Shown here one piece after another: positions 1-4,993 of a DNA stretch of 11,711 bases. Source of the DNA: CAWACC01 sp964390695 (lineage in GTDB: Bacteria; Chlamydiota; Chlamydiia; Chlamydiales; Parachlamydiaceae); assembly GCA_964390695.1 (NCBI GenBank), contig CAYMKI010000108.1, forward strand, positions 1 to 11,711, in the 5' to 3' direction. The notes under the pieces were generated by a model. That model was not told the origin of the DNA, ran no database searches, and worked only from the letters and a program-made list of their open reading frames with translations. A program made the position numbers and the translations under genes. Numbering within the stretch: the first letter of the stretch is position 1; the number at the start of each line of letters is the position of its first letter.

Positions 1-143
1 CGTTGAAAGCATATAAACGCCAAGCCTCCCTCAAGATAAGGTATCCCAATGAGACCCCCTGGAGACTACAGGGTAGATAGGTCGGGTGTGTAAGCACAGC
101 GATGTGTTGAGCTAACCGATACTAAAGGTCCAAAGGCTTGACC
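1..143 (+). rRNA. rrl: 23S ribosomal RNA, 3' end (partial)
   Basis: This is the 3'-terminal part of 23S rRNA; the rest lies off the left edge. The conserved block GGTCGGGTGTGTAAGC at about 82-97, then GTTGAGCTAACCGATACTAA at about 107-126 and GGCTTGACC at 135-143, match the well-known 3' end of bacterial 23S rRNA (E. coli ends GAGGCTTAACC). The exact 3' end is inferred from that similarity and could differ by a few bases. The 5S gene follows on the same strand, as expected for an rRNA operon. Confidence 0.95.
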
Positions 144-153
144 GCCTTTTTTT
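132..153 (+). terminator. terminator-like hairpin at the 23S/spacer junction
   Basis: AAAGGC (132-137) pairs perfectly with GCCTTT (144-149) across a 6-nt loop, and seven T residues run from 147 to 153. The shape is that of a short intrinsic terminator, but the left arm is part of mature 23S rRNA and the downstream 5S must still be transcribed. It is more likely a processing signal, a partial attenuator or chance. Confidence 0.3.
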
Positions 154-290
154 AAATAGACGCAGAAGAATGACCGTCGAAGGCGTCGAAAAAATGAGTG
201 GTCACAAGTTTATGAGAAGCTGTAATAGCGCGAGTGTGAAGTGAACTCAAGCGTTGATTTATGTAAGTGAACACATCCGAAATGATTCTT
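144..290 (+). other. 23S-5S internal transcribed spacer
   Basis: This is a spacer of about 147 bp between 23S and 5S rRNA. No tRNA is visible in it. It has small complementary segments, GACGC (159-163) with GCGTC (183-187) and TGACC (171-175) with GGTCA (200-204). These overlap topologically, so they could form alternative precursor folds. It is presumably transcribed and removed during rRNA maturation. Confidence 0.7.
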
Positions 291-407
291 TGCTTGGTGG
301 CAATAGAGAAAGAGAAACACCTGACCCCATTCCGAACTCAGAAGTTAAGCCTTTCATCGCCGATGGTACTGCACACAAGAGTGTGGGAGAGTAGGTCGCC
401 GCCAAGC
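291..407 (+). rRNA. rrf: 5S ribosomal RNA
   Basis: This is a complete 5S rRNA of about 117 nt. The terminal helix is GCTTGG (292-297) with CCAAGC (402-407). The conserved core ACCTGACCCCATTCCGAACT (about 319-338), followed by CAGAAGTTAAG, is the classic loop B/C region. The segment GATGGTACTGC (362-372) and the GTGGGAGAGTAGGTCGCCGCC end (about 382-402) are the expected 3' half. It sits about 147 bp after 23S in the same orientation. Confidence 0.96.
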
Positions 408-420
408 TTTTTTTTTCTTT
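402..420 (+). terminator. T-run after 5S rRNA
   Basis: A run of nine T residues (408-416) directly follows the 3' arm of the 5S terminal helix. The 5S terminal stem plus T-run could act as a weak intrinsic terminator. The hairpin repeats that follow are probably the main stop. Confidence 0.45.
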
Positions 421-497
421 AGACACAATTCTATTTTAACAAAACGACCTTAACGACATAATGGACACATATCTGCTGTCCATTGTGTCTTTTTTTT
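421..497 (+). terminator. first terminator-like hairpin unit after the rRNA operon
   Basis: AATGGACA (460-467) is the exact reverse complement of TGTCCATT (477-484), followed by GTGTC and eight T residues. In addition AGACACAAT (421-429) is the exact reverse complement of ATTGTGTCT (482-490), which abuts the T-run. The two stems share 482-484, but a shortened inner stem (463-467 with 477-481) could form inside the outer one. This is a credible intrinsic terminator for the rRNA operon. Confidence 0.6.
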
Positions 498-650
498 AAA
501 CAAAGCGACTTTCCAACAAAAACGACCCTAACGACACCAACGACCTTAACGACATAATGGACACACATATTTGTTGTACATTGTGTCTTTTTTTTTAACA
601 AAGCGACTTTCCAACAAAACGACCTTAACGACACCAACGACATAATGGAC
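437..650. repeat. tandem repeat tract, period about 97 bp
   Basis: Two full units and a third, partial unit are visible. GACCTTAACGACATAATGGA starts at 446 and again at 542 (period 96). CAAAGCGACTTTCCAACAAA starts at 501 and at 599 (period 98). The third unit diverges after ATAATGGACA (about 643-652). Each unit is built from shorter CGAC-containing pieces (CGACCTTAACGAC, CGACACCAACGAC) and the first two end in a hairpin with a T-run. Most of the 306 bp between the 5S gene and the next gene is this tract. I see no credible coding sequence in it. Confidence 0.8.
556..596 (+). terminator. second terminator-like hairpin unit
   Basis: AATGGACA (556-563) pairs with TGTACATT (575-582) with one mismatch, followed by GTGTC and nine T residues (588-596). 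It is the degenerate second copy of the hairpin in the first unit and lies in the same tandem repeat. The imperfect stem suggests weaker termination. Confidence 0.45.
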
Positions 651-687
651 AGCAAATATGTAACCTTTATGTCCCTAAGGTCGTTTT
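616..687. terminator. large inverted repeat between convergent transcription units
   Basis: AAAACGACCTTA (616-627) is perfectly complementary to TAAGGTCGTTTT (676-687). Inside it GACATAA (639-645) pairs with TTATGTC (667-673). The structure closes the tandem tract and lies between the rightward rRNA operon and the leftward gene ending at 714. On the plus strand it ends in five Ts (684-688) and on the minus strand in four, so it could act as a bidirectional terminator. Confidence 0.5.
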
Positions 688-713
688 TGTCCAGTTAAGG
701 ATAATAGCTAAGA

Positions 714-1295
714 TTAGGGATTATCCACCGAGGGAGGAGTTGGTAAGGGAGGAAGAGGAGGAAAAAATGTTGGATGAGGAGAAAGAGATGTTGTCGGTGG
801 TGGTGGAATAGGTTTTGGTGGAACATGTCCAGGTTGTGGCTTAAGGTTTTGCTTTTTGATATCCCAATCATTAAAGTGATCCAATTCTCTACCATGAAAA
901 TCTGTTTTGGAGACTTGAACTTTTATGGCTTGAATTAAAGCTATGACTAGGTAGGGGACAACTAAAGGGGATAGCAAGAGTGCTTTAAACGGAACCAATA
1001 GGGGGCTCACCAGAATGTTTAAAGTTGCTTTTAATGCTAAACTCAGACGTTTGTTAGGAGTTAAATTTTGGGAGTTGTGTAGAGTCTTAATGTTCTTTGC
1101 GGCATCTAGACAATTGCTGCCGACAAATTTGGGAATCCATCCCAAATCTTTTTGTAGGCTTCTTAAGAACCTTGGTGTTTTAGATAGTTTTTTTTCTTGA
1201 GTCACTTCAGCTGAATCTTGTGCGGCTCTTGCTCCATCTGTTCGAGCTATTCTTGAGGTTGCACTATAAGAGTAAGGGTCTGATATAGGACTCAT
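714..1295 (-). CDS. unknown protein with central hydrophobic segment and proline-rich tail (candidate secreted effector)
   Basis: I do not recognise a family for this 193-aa protein. Residues 1-80 are polar. A strongly hydrophobic stretch at about 85-124 could form one or two membrane helices broken by prolines (SPLL, SPLVVPY). Residues 153-193 are dominated by proline, including PPPP at 164-167 and FPPLP at 178-182. The ATG start overlaps the stop of the TPR chaperone gene by ATGA (1292-1295), which implies translational coupling and a functional link. Membrane segments in a protein encoded right after an LcrH/SycD-type chaperone recall translocator or membrane-directed type III substrates, but this is inference. 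No typical Sec signal peptide is visible at the N-terminus. FPPLP fits the FPx-hydrophobic-P consensus of EVH1 ligands. Confidence 0.75.
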   Translation of the reverse strand: MSPISDPYSYSATSRIARTDGARAAQDSAEVTQEKKLSKTPRFLRSLQKDLGWIPKFVGSNCLDAAKNIKTLHNSQNLTPNKRLSLALKATLNILVSPLLVPFKALLLSPLVVPYLVIALIQAIKVQVSKTDFHGRELDHFNDWDIKKQNLKPQPGHVPPKPIPPPPTTSLSPHPTFFPPLPPLPTPPSVDNP

Positions 1296-1966
1296 ATAAC
1301 CTCTCTTATTTTTTGCTTGTTATTTTCTATGTAAGCTTTACACTCTTCTTCTTTGTCCTTATCGCCCAATAGGTTAAAACAATCTAAAGCGTAAATCAAC
1401 GGGGCTGTATCTGTAGGATCGCAGAGAAATGCATTGCAATAACATTGGGATGCTTCAGCAAAACGTTTACAATGAAATTCTGCATGACCGAGAGCAATTA
1501 AAGATTCTGGGCAGGTAGTATACAGATAGTTGAGCAAAATAAGCGCTGCCGAAGCTTCTTCATACTGGCCTTTATCGAAGAGCGGTAAAAGAAGGTGATA
1601 GGCATTTTCTAGTGATTTTTCGCTGATCCCTAATGTTTCATTGAGATTTTTTTCATCATCTATCCCTTTTTCAAGGCAATCTAATAGTTCTATATTTTCC
1701 AGAAAGAAATCATCTTCTAAGAAAGGAATAATCAATTTATTTTGTATTGAATACAAATTCTTTAAGATTAAATATCCTATAGATAGCTTGGTAATAATAT
1801 CATTTTTGAATTTCTCTAAATCTGCTAATGGGTTTTTTAGGTTAATATCCCCGTTAGGATGAATATTTAATTTTGAATGGTTAAAATCATCTTCTTCCTT
1901 TAATTTTTTTAAAATAATATTCTCTAGCGTATCTATATTTAGTAGTGGGAAATTAAAATTTTTCAT
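1292..1966 (-). CDS. LcrH/SycD-like TPR chaperone of type III secretion, with N-terminal extension
   Basis: The 224-aa protein has a C-terminal half resembling class II type III secretion chaperones (SycD/LcrH/IpgC), which hold translocators or effectors in the cytoplasm before export. Three TPR-like helix pairs are visible: about 119-152 (KGQYEEAS), 153-186 (LGHAEFHCKRFAEASQCYCNAF, given in outline: LG at 159-160, A-F at 162-164, cysteines at 175 and 177) and 187-220. The ISEKSLENAY start (114-123) matches the family's usual entry. SycD is about 168 aa with only a short lead-in, so the ~110-residue N-terminal part here, acidic and lysine/isoleucine rich, is unusual. The start has AGGTG 5 nt upstream of ATG. 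It follows the 298-aa gene by 53 bp and overlaps the 193-aa gene by 4 bp. A generic TPR protein is the main alternative. Confidence 0.75.
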   Translation of the reverse strand: MKNFNFPLLNIDTLENIILKKLKEEDDFNHSKLNIHPNGDINLKNPLADLEKFKNDIITKLSIGYLILKNLYSIQNKLIIPFLEDDFFLENIELLDCLEKGIDDEKNLNETLGISEKSLENAYHLLLPLFDKGQYEEASAALILLNYLYTTCPESLIALGHAEFHCKRFAEASQCYCNAFLCDPTDTAPLIYALDCFNLLGDKDKEEECKAYIENNKQKIREVI

Positions 1967-1989
1967 AATACACCTATAATTCTATTGTA

Positions 1990-2010
1990 TATAATAAATA
2001 ATTTATTATA
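1990..2010. promoter_or_regulatory. perfect AT-rich palindrome upstream of the chaperone gene
   Basis: TATAATAAAT (1990-1999) and ATTTATTATA (2001-2010) are exact reverse complements around a single A. It lies in the 53-bp gap before the chaperone gene, 24 bp from its ATG. Read on the minus strand it contains TATAAT (2010-2005), a consensus -10 element, but no well-spaced -35 is seen (TTGAGA at 2037-2032 is 21 nt away). It could be an operator/promoter overlap, or simply AT-rich sequence. Confidence 0.3.
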
Positions 2011-2019
2011 TAGATTAAA

Positions 2020-2916
2020 TTATAAAAAAACTCTCAATACAAATTGGATCTCTCGAATCCAAGGTACAGGTAAAATGCGGGGGGCTACGAACAAGACGGT
2101 AGGTGCGGCGGAGCGCATAAAAGAGACCATAGATGTTACACCCTGAATGACTTGCCAAGTCATAGTACCGGCATTGTAGAGGGTTCTTCCCAAATGAAAT
2201 CTGGGTTTTGTTTGGGTAGCTTGGCGGACCCTGTCCATTTCAAGAAAAAATTGCTGGGGATTTCCGGCTGAGCGTCCTGCTGTTTCGAGGAGGTTAATTT
2301 GATATTGCAATTCATCCAGACCTGTAATGTCGACATCGACAACAATAGACGCCTTATTAGGTTCTATCCAAGTCCAGTCTTGGCTAAGGTCTTTGAGGGT
2401 AGACTTACTTTTGGCCGTTTGGCTAGAGGATTCGAGTTGATCTATTAAACTATGGAATTCTAAGCTTTCATCATCTAATTTGAGCTGCTCTAGCTTCTTT
2501 TTTAATCTCGGGGAGCTTTTGATTTTTTCAAATAGATCCTGGGCTATATCTTGAAAGAGAGCATCAGAATGCTTGGCTATAAAGTGTTCCAGTTCAGCAT
2601 TTTTAATTTTGGTTTCAGCCAGCTCGCACTTCATTTTCAAGACATATTCGATGAGGCCCTTCATAGCAGGGTGGTTGCTTGCAGTTTGAAGATGTAGGAG
2701 ATCGGCTAAAAACTTCTGCTGCTCCATCTCAACGGTGATTTGCGGATGGTGGCGGACTAAGCTATCTGAAAGTGGGAGCTCTGTTTCTGATTCTATTAAA
2801 CAGTTCCTGCTTTTCGAATTTTCATCATTTGAGGTATGATGAGAAGCGACGGGTTGGTAGTTTTCAATAATTAGATTCTCACTAGGGGCTTTCCATACTG
2901 AGACTGAAAGACTCAT
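2020..2916 (-). CDS. unknown coiled-coil-type protein, candidate type III secretion substrate
   Basis: I do not recognise this 298-aa protein. There is no Sec signal peptide and the first ~60 residues are polar and serine/asparagine rich, as is common in type III secreted proteins. Residues about 62-165 are charged and predicted mostly helical (KMKCELAETKIKNAELEHF at about 94-112, KKKLEQLKLDDESLEFHSL at about 139-157), consistent with coiled coil. A tryptophan-containing segment DWTWIEPNK sits at 180-188. The last ~50 residues are hydrophobic to amphipathic (about 249-298) and could contact membrane. ATG is preceded by AGGA with 7-nt spacing. It is the first gene of a minus-strand cluster with an LcrH-like chaperone, so a substrate role is plausible but unproven. 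Its promoter probably lies in the 103-bp AT-rich divergent gap to the gene starting at 3020. Confidence 0.7.
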   Translation of the reverse strand: MSLSVSVWKAPSENLIIENYQPVASHHTSNDENSKSRNCLIESETELPLSDSLVRHHPQITVEMEQQKFLADLLHLQTASNHPAMKGLIEYVLKMKCELAETKIKNAELEHFIAKHSDALFQDIAQDLFEKIKSSPRLKKKLEQLKLDDESLEFHSLIDQLESSSQTAKSKSTLKDLSQDWTWIEPNKASIVVDVDITGLDELQYQINLLETAGRSAGNPQQFFLEMDRVRQATQTKPRFHLGRTLYNAGTMTWQVIQGVTSMVSFMRSAAPTVLFVAPRILPVPWIREIQFVLRVFL

Positions 2917-3019
2917 AAGACTATCCTGAGAAAAATATTGATATACTCGCTACGTAATTTTAAAATATATCAGTAGGCATTTTTTTTGAAGCTATATAGA
3001 CTAACAAATAGGGTTGAAG

Positions 3020-3391
3020 ATGTTGATGCGTATCATTTGTTGTATGGGCTGGTTTCTCTTTATAGTTTGTATCCAGCTAGAGGCGGCTCATTTTGAAAAC
3101 CCTGTAGATGTCTCGCTTAAAATCGAGGATGCCTCGTTCCATCTTAAGATCAAAGACCTTAAATTTAACGGAGAAGATATTCAATTAGATCCCTCGGATA
3201 TGTTCAAACCACGCAAGGTTATGCAGTTTAAGTTACAGCCGGGGCGCTATGCGTTAGCCTGGACGACAGAAAGATCCCAAACTCGCTGGTCGGAAACTCC
3301 GATCAAACATCACGAAAAGATCGTCGTTTTGGAGGGTGGGGATTCCACGGTAAGAATCAGCATCAAGGGCGATGCCATTACTATGTATTAA
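3020..3391 (+). CDS. small secreted protein of unknown function
   Basis: This 123-aa protein starts with a clear Sec-type signal: arginine near the N-terminus, a hydrophobic core (IICCMGWFLFIVCI) and a likely cleavage after LEA-A at about residues 22-23. The mature part of about 100 residues is polar with alternating beta-like stretches (VSLKIEDASFHLKI, VVLEGGDSTVRISI), suggesting a small beta-rich exported domain. The start at 3020 is chosen because AGGG ends 6 nt upstream; an in-frame TTG at 3014 sits directly on that AGGG and is unlikely, while ATG 3026 is possible. The next gene begins 3 bp after the stop, so this is the first gene of an operon with a DUF2156 protein. No family recognised. 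Confidence 0.75.
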   Translation: MLMRIICCMGWFLFIVCIQLEAAHFENPVDVSLKIEDASFHLKIKDLKFNGEDIQLDPSDMFKPRKVMQFKLQPGRYALAWTTERSQTRWSETPIKHHEKIVVLEGGDSTVRISIKGDAITMY

Positions 3392-3394
3392 TCT

Positions 3395-4264
3395 ATGATA
3401 GCAGAACCCTTAGAGCTAAAACATCGCGAATTGTTAGAGCCTAGGTTTCGCCGGCTCGAGCTGGATATTTCTGAGTATTCATTTGCCAACGCCTACCTAT
3501 TTCGACGCGAGCACCAGTTTCAGGTCATCCGCAGTAAAGACATCTATCTAAAAGGTAAAACTCGGGATGGTTTTTGGTATCTGATGCCGACGACATCCAT
3601 AGAGGATTGGAACTGGGCTGATCTTGAATATTGTTTGCAGGAATGTAATTTTCTCTTTCCTATTCCAGAGACATGGCAGAAGTATTTTGATGAGCGTAGA
3701 TATAAACCTTCCAGGCAAGATTCGGAAAGCGATTATCTCTACACTGTACATAAACTCGCCGATTTTCCAGGTAGACACCTCAGCAGTAGGCGCAATTTGT
3801 TAAGGCAATTTCTTGATCTCTTTCCGGAACATCAATCTATGGCCCTAGATCTGTCTCATCAAGAAGATGCTATGCTTATATTAGAGACATGGCAAAAATC
3901 TTTAGGCGTTAGTGGTGATCTCACAGACTACGCGGCTTGTCACGAGGCTTTGGAATTGATGGATCGTCTGCATTTAACAGGCCACATCACCTATGTAGCG
4001 GGCAAACCGGCCGGATTTATTCTAGGTGAAGAGCTAAGCAAGAAAAGTTTTGTTATCCATTTTGCAAAGGCTTTGAGAGAATATAAAGGTATATATCAAT
4101 ATATCTACCAAGAGTTTGCCCGTTTCTTAGACGGAAAGTACGAGTATATCAATCTTGAACAGGACTTGGGGGATGCTGATCTTCAGCAGTCAAAACGCGC
4201 CTATGATCCTGATCAATTAATCCCTAAACTAAGGATGTCTTTATGGAAGTCTACAGCCTCTTGA
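3395..4264 (+). CDS. DUF2156 family protein (phosphatidylglycerol lysyltransferase C-terminal-like, GNAT-fold)
   Basis: The 289-aa length and sequence fit stand-alone DUF2156 proteins, a double-GNAT-like fold related to the aminoacyl-phosphatidylglycerol synthase (MprF) catalytic domain. Visible family hallmarks are DYLYTVHKLADFPGRHLSSR (113-132), with the typical Y...L..L.G..... R/K-rich helix, the segment ITYVAGKPAGFILGE (198-212), and the C-terminal INLEQDLGDADLQQSKRAY (252-270) followed by P272. The substrate is unknown; soluble members lack the flippase domain of MprF and their acceptors are mostly undefined. The gene starts 3 bp after the upstream stop with no clear Shine-Dalgarno, so translation is probably coupled. 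It overlaps the following membrane-protein gene by 22 bp, supporting a three-gene operon. Confidence 0.85.
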   Translation: MIAEPLELKHRELLEPRFRRLELDISEYSFANAYLFRREHQFQVIRSKDIYLKGKTRDGFWYLMPTTSIEDWNWADLEYCLQECNFLFPIPETWQKYFDERRYKPSRQDSESDYLYTVHKLADFPGRHLSSRRNLLRQFLDLFPEHQSMALDLSHQEDAMLILETWQKSLGVSGDLTDYAACHEALELMDRLHLTGHITYVAGKPAGFILGEELSKKSFVIHFAKALREYKGIYQYIYQEFARFLDGKYEYINLEQDLGDADLQQSKRAYDPDQLIPKLRMSLWKSTAS

Positions 4265-4599
4265 GCATTATTTTATCAATCTTGATAAGCTCCGTAGCGG
4301 TATTTGTGACGGCACAGATTCTGCCTGGAGTACACATGGATAATTTCGGATCGGCTCTGATTGCAGCTATTGTACTTGGAGTCATCAACACTTTTATCCG
4401 ACCTATATTATTGTTGCTAACTTTACCTATCAATATATTGACTCTTGGACTGTTTACTCTGGTTATTGTGGCACTATGTGTCTTGCTGGCCTCGGCTATT
4501 GTACCGGGCTTTAGAGTGGACGGCTTTTGGTGGGCCCTGGCTTTTGGTTTGGTATTGTGGATAGTCAATTCCTTTTTGTTTTCCTTAACAGGCTTTTAA
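4243..4599 (+). CDS. YvlD / phage holin family 4-like four-helix membrane protein
   Basis: The 118-aa protein is almost entirely hydrophobic, with four segments at about 4-26, 36-57, 63-88 and 95-116. The glycine-, asparagine- and proline-containing loops (ILPGVHMDNFGSAL near 26-39, GVINTFIRPIL near 46-56, NILTLGLFTL near 64-73, IVPGFRVDGFWWAL near 86-99) are the signature of the 'mycobacterial 4 TMS phage holin' family (PF04020, B. subtilis YvlD). Despite the name, most members are chromosomal inner-membrane proteins of unknown role, not lysis holins. AAGGA (4231-4235) lies 7 nt upstream of the ATG inside the preceding DUF2156 gene. An inverted repeat starts within its stop codon. Confidence 0.9.
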   Translation: MEVYSLLSIILSILISSVAVFVTAQILPGVHMDNFGSALIAAIVLGVINTFIRPILLLLTLPINILTLGLFTLVIVALCVLLASAIVPGFRVDGFWWALAFGLVLWIVNSFLFSLTGF

Positions 4600-4658
4600 A
4601 CCCAACATACTCCAATCGCGTTACAATAAGCGCGCAATTAGAGTATGTTGGGTTTAAA
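4595..4658. repeat. 18-bp perfect inverted repeat overlapping a stop codon
   Basis: Bases 4595-4612 and 4641-4658 are exact reverse complements (core ACCCAACATACTC). The 28-nt loop carries a further CGCG/CGCG pairing (4617-4620 with 4631-4634). The left arm includes the TAA stop (4597-4599) of the membrane-protein gene. There is no T-run on the plus strand, so it is not a textbook intrinsic terminator; it may end or stabilise the operon transcript. Confidence 0.75.
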
Positions 4659-4678
4659 TTCATAAAGCTCAAAATTTG

Positions 4679-4714
4679 AACCACCGAGAAAGGTGAATAA
4701 AGAGGCGTATAACG
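4679..4714 (+). repeat. decayed direct copy of the CACCGAG repeat
   Basis: AACCACCGAG at 4679-4688, followed by AGGTGA, AAAGAGG and TATAACG (about 4708-4714), resembles the left arm of the large palindrome downstream (CACCGAG, CAGTGAG, AGAGAGG and TATAACG at 4783-4789), with an internal deletion of about 9 bases. It appears to be a third, truncated copy of the same repeat. Confidence 0.5.
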
Positions 4715-4717
4715 ATT

Positions 4718-4891
4718 CTGCACCCTTGGCGTAGCGTGTATTTTTAAATCACCGAGGGCAGTGAGGACAGTGAGAAGAGAGGATATAACGCTTTTCACAC
4801 TTTGAAGGAGCATTTCTTCCCCTCTTCAAACCCTCTCACTGCTCTCACTGTCCTCGGTGGTTTAAAAATACACACTACGCCAAGGGTGCAG
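4718..4891. repeat. long imperfect palindrome (arms about 60 bp), MITE-like or structured intergenic element
   Basis: The left arm (about 4718-4782) reads CTGCACCCTTGGCGTAG and then GTGTATTTTTAAA and CACCGAG. The reverse complement of the right arm (about 4831-4891) gives the same order with three single-base differences in the first 40 positions and small length differences near the centre. The central part has its own hairpin, TTTGAAG (4801-4807) with CTTCAAA (4824-4830). No transposase or convincing ORF is inside. The arms contain repeated GAGGACAGTGAG-like words. The remaining intergenic bases 4892-4993 are AT-rich. Confidence 0.8.
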
Positions 4892-4925
4892 ACCTGTTAT
4901 TTTTATGTTATTGCTATTGATTTAA

Positions 4926-4955
4926 ATGTTAAAAAATATAAGTATATTCTATACT
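4926..4955 (+). promoter_or_regulatory. possible promoter of the 4994 gene
   Basis: TATACT (4950-4955) matches the -10 consensus at five of six positions. Eighteen bases upstream, ATGTTA (4926-4931) is a weak -35 match. Transcription would start near 4962, giving a leader of about 32 nt before the ATG at 4994. The whole stretch is AT-rich, so chance matches are likely. Confidence 0.35.
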
Positions 4956-4993
4956 AATCAAAGTAAAATAATAATATTTAATATAGGTTTTTT

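Noticed and set aside
144..290. A tRNA in the 23S-5S spacer
   Set aside because: No cloverleaf with T-loop (GTTCRA) and acceptor pairing could be found.
437..650. Possible CRISPR array
   Set aside because: Repeats have a ~97-bp period with no short constant repeat separated by unique spacers, and no cas gene is present.
431..655. A 74-codon minus-strand reading frame over the tandem repeats
   Set aside because: It only translates the repeat units, has repeated peptide blocks with no domain, and overlaps terminator hairpins.
3014..3019. TTG start for the small secreted protein
   Set aside because: The TTG abuts the AGGG ribosome site; ATG at 3020 has proper 6-nt spacing.
4251..4568. A 105-codon minus-strand frame opposite the YvlD-like gene
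   Set aside because: It is a shadow of the hydrophobic coding sequence, whose plus-strand product has a clear family signature.
4243..4599. Phage lysis holin, implying a prophage
   Set aside because: The family name is misleading; YvlD-like proteins are ordinary chromosomal membrane proteins, and no other phage gene is nearby.
4565..4813. An 82-codon minus-strand frame through the inverted repeats
   Set aside because: It covers both intergenic palindromes and runs into the YvlD-like gene; no ribosome site or recognisable domain.
4718..4891. Insertion sequence ends
   Set aside because: There is no transposase between or near the arms and the arms enclose only about 50 bp; it is at most a non-autonomous element.
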